A stretch of 9,498 nt of DNA from Bacteroidota bacterium. Lineage in GTDB: Bacteria > Bacteroidota > Bacteroidia > Bacteroidales > Prolixibacteraceae. A program made the translations under genes and the position numbers. Below the pieces are notes generated by a model. That model was not told where the DNA came from. It did no database searches and saw nothing but the letters and a program-made list of their open reading frames with translations. Where the stretch lies: positions 1-9,498 of the forward strand of contig JAEWME010000170.1 of the NCBI GenBank assembly GCA_023393265.1, given 5' to 3'. This document shows, in pieces, positions 1 through 5,934 of the stretch; the stretch's first letter is position 1, and every line of letters starts with the position of its first letter.

Positions 1-74
1 GGCACATCCAGATCAATTCCTTTCAATACCTGAAGGTTGCCAAACGATTTTGTTATTTTTTCTACTTTAATCAA
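1..74 (-). CDS. ABC transporter ATP-binding protein, N-terminus only (LolD/MacB-like)
   Basis: Only the first 24 codons lie in the window; the gene continues past base 1. The translation contains KSFGNLQVLKGIDL, the typical first strand and A-loop region of ABC ATPases, ahead of a Walker A that would lie outside the window. The aromatic Phe in KSFG is the expected adenine-stacking position. The wording most resembles the lipoprotein-release/macrolide-export (LolD/MacB) group of Bacteroidota, but 24 residues cannot settle the subfamily. The start is taken as TTG at 74-72, because an in-frame TGA sits immediately before it and no ATG gives the full strand. It lies 50 bases downstream of tatA on the same strand and may share its transcript. 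No Shine-Dalgarno sequence is evident, as is usual for this phylum. Confidence 0.72.
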   Translation of the reverse strand, partial: MIKVEKITKSFGNLQVLKGIDLDV

Positions 75-124
75 TCAGGAGAATTTAGTTTTTCTATTCC
101 GAGAATCCGGATGACAAAATGCGG

Positions 125-454
125 TTATTTTGATTCGGCTTCGTTGGTAATAGTCGAAGTAATGTTGTCTGTGCCTTGCTTCACATCGTTTTTGATATCA
201 TTCAGGCCACTTTCCACATCCGAAGTGTGTTTTCGGATGCCCTGTTCTATGTCGCTCTTAGCACTGTTGATGGTTGATTTAATCTCGTTGAGTTCATCAC
301 CGCCTGCTTCGTTGATCTCGCGTTTGATCTCATTGGTTGCTTTTTGAAATTCGCGCATGGCTTTACCCAACGTTTTTGCCACATCAGGAATAGCTTTTGA
401 CCCGAACAGCAGCAATGCAACAAATATGATTACAACAATCTCTCCTCCGCTCAT
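125..454 (-). CDS. tatA: Sec-independent protein translocase subunit TatA/TatE family
   Basis: A 109-residue single-span membrane protein of the twin-arginine translocase, which moves folded proteins across the inner membrane. Residues 6-17 form a short hydrophobic segment, followed by the Phe17-Gly18 hinge and an amphipathic helix (about 20-45, with KAIPDVAKTLGKAMREF). This is the family layout. Glu5 falls 13 residues before the hinge Gly, the position of the polar residue Gln8 in E. coli TatA and Glu8 in TatB. The C-terminal half (about 45-109) is charged and probably helical, without recognisable motifs. Bacteroidota often have one TatA-like protein, so a TatB role is not excluded. No tatC is visible here. 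A -7/-33 promoter lies about 40 bases upstream, and the lolD-like gene follows on the same strand. Confidence 0.92.
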   Translation of the reverse strand: MSGGEIVVIIFVALLLFGSKAIPDVAKTLGKAMREFQKATNEIKREINEAGGDELNEIKSTINSAKSDIEQGIRKHTSDVESGLNDIKNDVKQGTDNITSTITNEAESK

Positions 455-491
455 ATTCGAAATTTAATTAGTTGGTTTCTAAAAATCTCAG

Positions 492-523
492 CAAATATAC
501 AAACTAGATTAGGACTACAGCAA
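492..523 (-). promoter_or_regulatory. Predicted tatA promoter (Bacteroidota type)
   Basis: On the minus strand, TATATTTG (499-492) matches the Bacteroidota -7 consensus TAnnTTTG. A TTG at 523-521 lies 21 bases upstream as a -33 element. The -7 box ends 37 bases before the tatA ATG, and the region is downstream of the secDF terminator, so tatA probably starts its own transcript. Confidence 0.5.
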
Positions 524-562
524 CCGATAAAAAAATAAGTTGAACATTTCCTGAAAATGAAA

Positions 563-598
563 CAGGAGTTCCATCAGCGAAAACTGACGAAACCCCTG
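563..598 (-). terminator. secDF transcription terminator hairpin
   Basis: Starting 24 bases after the secDF stop codon, the minus-strand RNA can form a 15-bp stem (598-584 with 577-563) around a 6-base loop (UUUUCG), followed by an interrupted U run (UUUCAUUUUC). Three of the pairs are G-U in this strand and would be A-C mismatches in the other, so the structure favours the secDF transcript. The U tract is imperfect, so termination may be partial. Confidence 0.72.
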
Positions 599-622
599 AT
601 TCAAATTCAATATTATTACTGA

Positions 623-3598
623 TTAAAGTTTGTCGGCTTTTTTCACTTTTCTGATTGTATCGTAAACCAAAGGAGAGGCTACAAATACTGAAGAATAAGT
701 CCCAATGCCTACCCCAACAAGCAAGGCAAAAGTGAAGCCCTGGATTGAAGTTCCGCCGAAGAGGAAGATGGCAAACAACACGACCAACACAGTTAACGAG
801 GTACTGAAGGTACGACGAAGTGTAGAGTTCATTGCCTTGTCCATATTTTCGGTTAAAGTACGTTTTGGATACAAATGCAGGTATTCACGGATACGGTCGA
901 ACACGATCACAGTGTCGTTGATTGAGTAACCGATCACCGTCAGGATAGCCGCGATAAATGCCTGGTCGATTTCGAGTGAGAATGGCAAAATACCATAGAA
1001 AAGTGAGAATGCTCCCAGAGTAATGATGGTATCGTGGGCAAGAGCGGCAACACCACCCAACCCATACTGCCAGTTGTGGAAACGAACCAAAATATAAAGG
1101 AAGATCATTATCAGCGAGAAGAAAATAGCTAACGCAGCATCTTTCTTAATGTCGTCGGAAATGGTCGGTCCAACTTTTTGCGAACTCTGGCGATAATTCT
1201 TCATAAATGTATCGAAAGAAGTATCTCCAAGGAATCCTGCATTTTTCAGACCTTTATACATCAGGTCTTCAATCTCGTTGTCAACTTCCTCAGTCATGTC
1301 GTCAATCTTATAGGTGGTAGTAATTTTCACCTGATTGGCATTACCGAAAGATTTCACTTCAGGAGCCTGATTGAAAACAGTAGTCAATGCACTCTGAACT
1401 TCAGCAACTTTAACGTCTTTATCGAAACGAACCACATAAGTACGACCTCCCTTGAAGTCGATGCCGAGGTGGAAACCGCGAACGGCAAAAGAGATCAACG
1501 AAATAGCAATCAACGTTCCTGAAATGAAGTAGGAAATCTTACGCTTTTCGAGGAAAGGAATTCTTGCTTTACGCAACCAGTCGCGTGTAATTTTGGTGGT
1601 AAAAGTGATGTCTTTGTTTTTGCTCAACTGACGTTCGAAGATGAGACGTGAGATGAAAATAGCAGTGAACAAAGAGGTCAGGATACCGATGATCAATGTA
1701 GTAGCAAAACCTTTAATTGGTCCTGAACCGAAGAGGTAAAGAACGATACCAGTTAACAGGGTTGTTACCTGACCGTCGATAATGGCTGAATATGCAGCTT
1801 TATAACCGTCAGTAACCGCCAAACGGAGTGATTTTCCACCCATCATTTCTTCCTGAATACGTTCATATATAAGCACGTTCGCGTCAACCGCCATACCCAT
1901 TGTCAGCACGATACCTGCAATACCAGGCAAAGTAAGAACTGCTCCTATTGATGCAAGCACACCAATCAGGAAGAATACGTTTACAATTAAGGCGATATTG
2001 GCGGCAAGGCCTGCTTTTTTGCTATAGAAAAACAACATGTAACCAAGAACAAGCATGAAAGCGATTGCGAACGACCACATACCACTGTTGATGGCTTCGC
2101 GACCGAGTGACGGACCAACGATGTCTTCAGTAAGGATTACAGCAGGAGCAGGCATTTTACCCGATTTCAGGATGTTTGCAAGGTCTTTTGCTTCTTCAAC
2201 ACTTTCAAGACCGGTAATAGAAGAACGACCGCCGGTGATTTCCTGATTTACATTCGGATATGAACGAACAGCACCATCCAAAACAATGGCAATTGAGTGA
2301 CCTACGTTTTCTTTGGTCAAACGAGCCCAAACTTTGGCACCCTCGCTGTTCATTGTCATACTAACTTCCGGACGGCTACCCATGTCGGCATAATCCTGAC
2401 GGGCGTCAGTGATTACGTCTCCTTCAAGCGGAGCACGTCCATCGCGACCGGTCACTTTGAGGGCAATCAGGCTATAAAACTTTTCGTCTTTGTCCTCTGC
2501 CTTTGCTTTCCATCTGAAAGTGAGGTTGCGTGGCATCAGCGCACGAACCTGATCCATTTTCAAATAGCTGTTTACAGTAGCTGTATCTTTAAAAAGAGCT
2601 GTACCCACAACCGGGCCGGGATATAACTGACCCTGCGGAGTTACATGGGGCCGCAAAACAGAAAACAGGGGATATTGCTTACTGGCGTCGGTATTTTTGT
2701 CAACGCCGGCAGAGTCAGATTTTGCGCTCTTATCCAGTTCGTTAAGCAAGCTGCCGTTTCCTTCAGTAGCAGCAGTTTTAGTGGTATCGGCTTTCACTTC
2801 AGGAGCCGAAGATTTCATCGAAAGAATTTCAACCAGTTTCTGATTGGCTTGAGCCAAAACCGGATAAACATCTCCGTTGTCGTAGGTTTCCCAGAATTCG
2901 AGGTTCGCAGTTCCCTGCAACAGCTTACGAACACGTTTCGGATCGTCGACACCCGGAAGTTCAACCAGGATACGTCCGGCAGTTTGCAACTGCTGAATGT
3001 TTGGCTGGGCAACACCAAAACGGTCGATACGGGTACGGATAATGTTGAAAGCATTATCGATAGCCACTTTGGTTTCGCTTCTCAATACATTCAAAACTTC
3101 GGCATTACTCGAATTGTATTTTACCTTGTCTTTCAACTCCAATGTGTTGAAGATTGAAGCGAGTTTTCCGTTTGGAGCGACCTGATCGAAAGCTTTTCCG
3201 AAGATGGTTACAAAGTCTTCCTGGCTAGCTTTCTGATTGGCAATAGCCAGACGAAGTGCTGCGTTGAATGTTGAATCCTTGCTGTAATTAGACAACGAAC
3301 GGATCAGGTCGGAAACTTTAACTTCCAGCGTTACGTTCATACCACCCTGAAGGTCGAGACCAAGTCCCAACTCAAGACCTTTCACTTCTTTGTAAGTATA
3401 TTTCCGGAGGCCGAGCAGGTTATAAACCACTTCGCTCTGCATCGAATCGAGGTATTGAACCTCTTTGTGTTTGTCGCCTTTTGCATAAACCTTGGCCGCT
3501 TTCTCAACCTGGCTTGCCTTGTAGGTAAACATCAGCTGATAAACGCAAATCAAACCAAGGAGAATAGCAAATAGCCTAATCGCACCTTTGTTTTGCAT
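623..3598 (-). CDS. secDF: Protein translocase subunit SecDF (fused SecD-SecF)
   Basis: A 991-residue fusion of SecD and SecF, the proton-driven inner-membrane partner of SecYEG that pulls exported proteins out on the periplasmic side. TM1 is at about 7-26. The SecD signature LDLQGG is at 81-86, the P1 base region is at about 175-235 (RIDRFGV, ILVELPGV), and the head region with GGRSSITG precedes the membrane half at about 505-655. The conserved TM4 motif GMAVDANVLIYERIQEE is at 568-584, with Asp572 and Arg580, the proton-path residues of the family. SecF begins near 680: GIDFKGG at 712-718, VGPTIS at 809-814, HD at 855-856 and GYSINDTVIVFDRIRE at 890-905. A polar, low-complexity stretch at about 262-308 interrupts the P1 domain. 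The ATG start gives a normal N-terminal anchor. The gene follows an unknown 131-residue gene on the same strand after 138 bases; no clear promoter of its own is visible in that gap. Confidence 0.97.
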   Translation of the reverse strand: MQNKGAIRLFAILLGLICVYQLMFTYKASQVEKAAKVYAKGDKHKEVQYLDSMQSEVVYNLLGLRKYTYKEVKGLELGLGLDLQGGMNVTLEVKVSDLIRSLSNYSKDSTFNAALRLAIANQKASQEDFVTIFGKAFDQVAPNGKLASIFNTLELKDKVKYNSSNAEVLNVLRSETKVAIDNAFNIIRTRIDRFGVAQPNIQQLQTAGRILVELPGVDDPKRVRKLLQGTANLEFWETYDNGDVYPVLAQANQKLVEILSMKSSAPEVKADTTKTAATEGNGSLLNELDKSAKSDSAGVDKNTDASKQYPLFSVLRPHVTPQGQLYPGPVVGTALFKDTATVNSYLKMDQVRALMPRNLTFRWKAKAEDKDEKFYSLIALKVTGRDGRAPLEGDVITDARQDYADMGSRPEVSMTMNSEGAKVWARLTKENVGHSIAIVLDGAVRSYPNVNQEITGGRSSITGLESVEEAKDLANILKSGKMPAPAVILTEDIVGPSLGREAINSGMWSFAIAFMLVLGYMLFFYSKKAGLAANIALIVNVFFLIGVLASIGAVLTLPGIAGIVLTMGMAVDANVLIYERIQEEMMGGKSLRLAVTDGYKAAYSAIIDGQVTTLLTGIVLYLFGSGPIKGFATTLIIGILTSLFTAIFISRLIFERQLSKNKDITFTTKITRDWLRKARIPFLEKRKISYFISGTLIAISLISFAVRGFHLGIDFKGGRTYVVRFDKDVKVAEVQSALTTVFNQAPEVKSFGNANQVKITTTYKIDDMTEEVDNEIEDLMYKGLKNAGFLGDTSFDTFMKNYRQSSQKVGPTISDDIKKDAALAIFFSLIMIFLYILVRFHNWQYGLGGVAALAHDTIITLGAFSLFYGILPFSLEIDQAFIAAILTVIGYSINDTVIVFDRIREYLHLYPKRTLTENMDKAMNSTLRRTFSTSLTVLVVLFAIFLFGGTSIQGFTFALLVGVGIGTYSSVFVASPLVYDTIRKVKKADKL

Positions 3599-3662
3599 TT
3601 GATTAATTTTAAAAATGTTTGAATATTAATTACTTAAATTGAATTTCTTAATTTCGCCCGCA

Positions 3663-3744
3663 TGGTACAACGGAACGCACCAACGACCGTCGTTTTCCGG
3701 TCGATAGAAGTTTGGAAAAAGAATTTTTCCTGAAGATCAGGAAA
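3663..3744 (-). promoter_or_regulatory. Structured mRNA leader before secDF (three potential hairpins)
   Basis: Read on the minus strand, three stems follow each other. The first, at 3744-3726, is UUUCCUGA/UCAGGAAA (8 bp, 3-base loop), and the UGA in its 5' arm is the stop codon of the upstream unknown gene. The second, at 3703-3684, is CGACCG/CGGUCG (6 bp, 8-base loop). The third, at 3682-3663, is UGGUGC/GUACCA (6 bp with one G-U pair, 8-base loop). An unstructured A/T-rich stretch of about 60 bases then leads to the secDF ATG. The stems are seen directly. A role as attenuator, processing site or coupling element is inference; the weak U run after the first stem could also make it a partial terminator. 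Confidence 0.4.
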
Positions 3745-4132
3745 GAGGAGGTGTGTCGTCAGGACTTGAATACAAAATCCGGGTAAAAGGAAACGACTGA
3801 AACGAAGACTCAGTTGCGGACGAGGCATGTAAAGCCTCAGCCTTCATTATCTGGAAAGTTCTTAAATTATAATACTTTAACAGAAATTTATCCTGCGTGC
3901 AGGCAAAGCGAAAACGAACGACAAAGTCGGTTCCTGAAGTTTTCAGGTTGGTTGTGGGAACCTGGTTGCAAAAGAAAACTTTTCCCGAATCAGCCTCGTC
4001 CGAAGAAGGAACTCTGGCTGTTTTAACATCTGGCGTGTGATACATATCAAAGAGAGCAGCCGCGCAAATCAATGCAATCAACATGCTCAGGCGAACAATC
4101 AAATGTCTCGATATGTACTTTTTAATCTTCAC
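3737..4132 (-). CDS. Unknown 131-residue protein with N-terminal membrane/signal segment, upstream of secDF
   Basis: I do not recognise this family. The start is GTG at 4132, 19 bases after a good -7 box; the next in-frame ATG (residue 17) would cut the hydrophobic segment. The N-terminus is basic (KIKKYISRH), then residues 11-29 are hydrophobic (signal anchor or uncleaved signal), so the rest probably lies outside the cytoplasm. The remainder has two cysteines (55 and 78), an aromatic/basic stretch around 70-95 and a polar C-terminus ending in DDTPPLS. Codon use matches its neighbours. The gene precedes secDF on the same strand by 138 bases, and its stop codon lies in the arm of an RNA hairpin. 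It may be an envelope protein, or, by position only, a leader peptide that senses export (compare VemP before secDF2 in Vibrio); no known arrest motif is seen. Confidence is moderate that it is coding and low on any function. Confidence 0.62.
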   Translation of the reverse strand: MKIKKYISRHLIVRLSMLIALICAAALFDMYHTPDVKTARVPSSDEADSGKVFFCNQVPTTNLKTSGTDFVVRFRFACTQDKFLLKYYNLRTFQIMKAEALHASSATESSFQSFPFTRILYSSPDDTPPLS

Positions 4133-4151
4133 AAGCTTATTTTTCGAGCGC

Positions 4152-4159
4152 CAAATATA
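4152..4159 (-). promoter_or_regulatory. Predicted -7 element for the unknown gene and perhaps secDF
   Basis: TATATTTG on the minus strand matches TAnnTTTG exactly and ends 19 bases before the GTG start. No TTG occurs at 19-21 bases upstream; the nearest, at 4188-4186, is 26 bases away, so the -33 element is weak. It would be the nearest upstream promoter for secDF if the two genes are cotranscribed. Confidence 0.4.
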
Positions 4160-4207
4160 TTTATTTTTTCTGAATGTGTATATCTCAATTTCCTGCTTTC
4201 TGACACA

Positions 4208-4636
4208 CTATTCGTTGTGAAAGCAAATGATTTTCCGCTGGTAATCAATCAGGCATTTGTATTTCATCAGCACATCGCTGCCCAATAGTCCGCCAACCCT
4301 GAAAGCTGAGAATTTACCATAAATTTCGTTGACATGCCCCAGGTCAATTAATGCCACTTTAAGCCCGTCAACCACCAAACCATTAAAGTCAATCGCGAAC
4401 ATTTTACCTACGCGGGTTTCCATCATTCCCTGGTTTATACCAGCGCTTTGGTAATCATCCAGGTTATCCGATTCTGAAATTTCGTAGTATCCGGAGAGAT
4501 TGACATCAAGCACCGTTTTGGAAGCCCCGGTATCAACCACCCAGTAAAACGGCAATCCGTCTTTAAAAGAGCCTTCAATCAGGATATGGAAATTTTCACG
4601 TTCGAGTTCTACAACAATCAGGGGAAGTTCAACCAT
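4208..4636 (-). CDS. Retropepsin-like aspartic protease (clan AA), soluble
   Basis: A 142-residue protein with the single-domain retropepsin layout. The catalytic motif VVDTGAS has Asp35, Thr36 and Gly37. The second conserved element near the C-terminus, GGLLGSDVL (about 115-123), has the hydrophobic-hydrophobic-Gly pattern typical of the fold, followed by a strand (LIDYQRKIICF). Such enzymes act as dimers, each subunit giving one catalytic Asp. There is no signal peptide or membrane span, so it is probably cytoplasmic; the substrate is unknown. The ATG at 4636 is preferred to an in-frame TTG at 4648 that abuts the mdh terminator's U run. It lies just after mdh on the same strand but beyond the mdh terminator, and probably uses the promoter at 4680-4712. 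A protease with an intact DTG is likely active, but related domains in bacteria are little studied. Confidence 0.85.
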   Translation of the reverse strand: MVELPLIVVELERENFHILIEGSFKDGLPFYWVVDTGASKTVLDVNLSGYYEISESDNLDDYQSAGINQGMMETRVGKMFAIDFNGLVVDGLKVALIDLGHVNEIYGKFSAFRVGGLLGSDVLMKYKCLIDYQRKIICFHNE

Positions 4637-4649
4637 AAGAATCAGCAAT

Positions 4650-4679
4650 AAAAAAAGCCCCGGCAGAACTGCCGGAGCT
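4650..4679 (-). terminator. mdh intrinsic terminator
   Basis: On the minus strand, 38 bases after the mdh stop, a GC-rich stem AGCUCCGGCA/UGCCGGGGCU (4679-4656, one G-U pair, about 4-base loop GUUC) is followed directly by seven U residues. This is a textbook Rho-independent terminator. There is no U run on the plus strand, so it works in the mdh direction only. Confidence 0.88.
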
Positions 4680-4712
4680 CAAATATAAATTTTATTGTTT
4701 GTATCGACCAAA
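4680..4712 (-). promoter_or_regulatory. Predicted promoter for the retropepsin gene, nested before the mdh terminator
   Basis: TATATTTG (4687-4680) on the minus strand is an exact -7 box, and TTTG (4712-4709) lies 21 bases upstream as the -33 element. The -33 box starts 5 bases after the mdh stop codon. Transcription would begin a few bases downstream, inside the 5' arm of the mdh terminator stem, so the new RNA could not form the full hairpin. The -7 box ends 43 bases before the protease ATG. Confidence 0.55.
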
Positions 4713-4716
4713 TAAA

Positions 4717-5652
4717 TTAAAGAATATTCATTCCGTCAACAACATCCATGATTTCCTTAACAGCTTTTGCCGAATCGTGCAGCAATGCCGTTTCGCTCTC
4801 TGTCAGGTTAACTTCAATGATTTTTTCAACGCCGTTTTTGCCCAGCTTAACCGGAACACCAACGAAAACGTCGCTCAAACCGAATTCGCCTTCCAGTTTC
4901 ACGCAGCATGGGAAAACACGTTTCTGATCCATCACGATAGCTTCAACCATCTGAGCAGCAGCCGAACCCGGAGCATACCAGGCCGAAGTACCCATCAGGT
5001 TAACCAATTCGCCACCACCTTTTTTAGTGCGGTCGATGATTTTTGCCAACGGTTCTTCATCGATCAGTTCAGTTACCGGGATACCTGCAACAGTGGTGTA
5101 ACGGGGTAGCGGAACCATGGTGTCGCCATGACCACCCATCAGCAAAGCCTGAATGTCGCGGGGAGAAACATCCAAAGCTTCAGCGAGGAAAGCACGGTAA
5201 CGGGCAGTGTCCAGAATTCCGGCCATACCCAACACTTTGTTTTTACTGAGTTTTGATACTTCATGAGCCACATAAGTCATTACGTCGAGCGGGTTAGACA
5301 CGATGATGATGATGGCATTCGGTGAAAATTTGATTACGTTTTCGGTTACAGATTTCACGATACCTGCATTAATTGAAATCAGGTCGTCGCGGCTCATACC
5401 GGGCTTTCTCGGCACCCCTGAAGTAATCACAACTACGTCAGATCCGGCTGATTTCGAATAATCGTTGGTAGCACCAACAGTACGGGTGTCATAATAATTA
5501 ATGGGAGCAGTCTGCCACAAGTCAAGTGATTTTCCTTCTGACAATCCTTCTTTAATATCAAGTAAAACTACTTCGCTTACAATGTTTTTTTCGGCTACAA
5601 TCTGAGCGCATGTAGCACCAACATTTCCAGCTCCAACAACTGTTACTTTCAT
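4717..5652 (-). CDS. mdh: Malate dehydrogenase (NAD-dependent, LDH-like type)
   Basis: A 311-residue cytoplasmic enzyme interconverting malate and oxaloacetate with NAD(H), in the TCA cycle or its reductive branch. The N-terminal Rossmann motif is GAGNVG (7-12) with Asp32 for NAD ribose binding. The active-site loop GVPRKPGMSRDDL (79-91) carries substrate arginines 82 and 88; Arg82, where lactate dehydrogenases have Gln, marks malate specificity. SNPLD is at 119-123, catalytic Asp148 is in ILDTARYR with Arg151, and catalytic His175 is in GGHGD. Length and motifs fit the 310-320-residue LDH-like malate dehydrogenases. The ATG at 5652 is chosen because the fold begins directly there (MKVTVVGAG); the open frame extends 45 codons further but codes no domain and covers the promoter. 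It stands alone: own -7 box upstream, own terminator downstream, divergent from ppa. Confidence 0.97.
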   Translation of the reverse strand: MKVTVVGAGNVGATCAQIVAEKNIVSEVVLLDIKEGLSEGKSLDLWQTAPINYYDTRTVGATNDYSKSAGSDVVVITSGVPRKPGMSRDDLISINAGIVKSVTENVIKFSPNAIIIIVSNPLDVMTYVAHEVSKLSKNKVLGMAGILDTARYRAFLAEALDVSPRDIQALLMGGHGDTMVPLPRYTTVAGIPVTELIDEEPLAKIIDRTKKGGGELVNLMGTSAWYAPGSAAAQMVEAIVMDQKRVFPCCVKLEGEFGLSDVFVGVPVKLGKNGVEKIIEVNLTESETALLHDSAKAVKEIMDVVDGMNIL

Positions 5653-5692
5653 AATTGTATTTTTATGGTTTACTTTGTTTTTAAACACTATG

Positions 5693-5700
5693 CAAAGATA
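5693..5700 (-). promoter_or_regulatory. Predicted -7 element of mdh
   Basis: TATCTTTG on the minus strand fits TAnnTTTG and ends 40 bases before the mdh ATG. No TTG stands at the usual 19-21 base distance, so only the -7 half is supported. Confidence 0.42.
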
Positions 5701-5934
5701 AAAGGTATTTTGGATTAGAAAATTAAATTGAAGTCCGCTTAACAATTTGGTAAGGAAGTGAACAGGTTGGCAGTGAGGAGAAAACATACACCAGCTAAAT
5801 TACTGATTTTGATCATCATTTAAAAGTTTACCACCGTCAATCCTGAAAATAAAAATGAACGGAAATCAGTTATTCCTGAATGCTGCTAAACATTTTTATA
5901 TATCTTTAGTTTATATCACAAAAACTGAAAAATT
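5701..5934. other. Divergent mdh/ppa intergenic region
   Basis: Most of the 282 bases between mdh and ppa. Apart from the mdh -7 box next to it, I find only a near-match TATCTTTA at 5901-5908 on the plus strand, which could be the ppa -7 element (last base differs, no clear -33). No RNA gene, strong repeat or convincing small gene is seen. Confidence 0.4.

Noticed and set aside
2645..3157. 170-codon plus-strand open frame inside secDF
   Set aside because: Antisense to strongly conserved SecD sequence; composition is that of a shadow frame, with no domain.
3682..3694. Dyad AACGAC-C-GTCGTT as an operator
   Set aside because: It overlaps the RNA stem at 3684-3703, lies inside the transcribed leader, and may be a by-product of that stem.
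3814..4288. Plus-strand open frames opposite the unknown gene and the protease
   Set aside because: They overlap two minus-strand genes that have promoter-like boxes and, for the protease, clear motifs; their translations show no domain or signal.
4637..4648. TTG start for the protease
   Set aside because: It lies two bases from the mdh terminator's U run and adds only four residues; ATG 4636 begins a normal first strand.
5653..5787. N-terminal extension of 45 codons on malate dehydrogenase
   Set aside because: The enzyme fold starts exactly at ATG 5652; the extension has no homology-like features and would cover the -7 box at 5693-5700.
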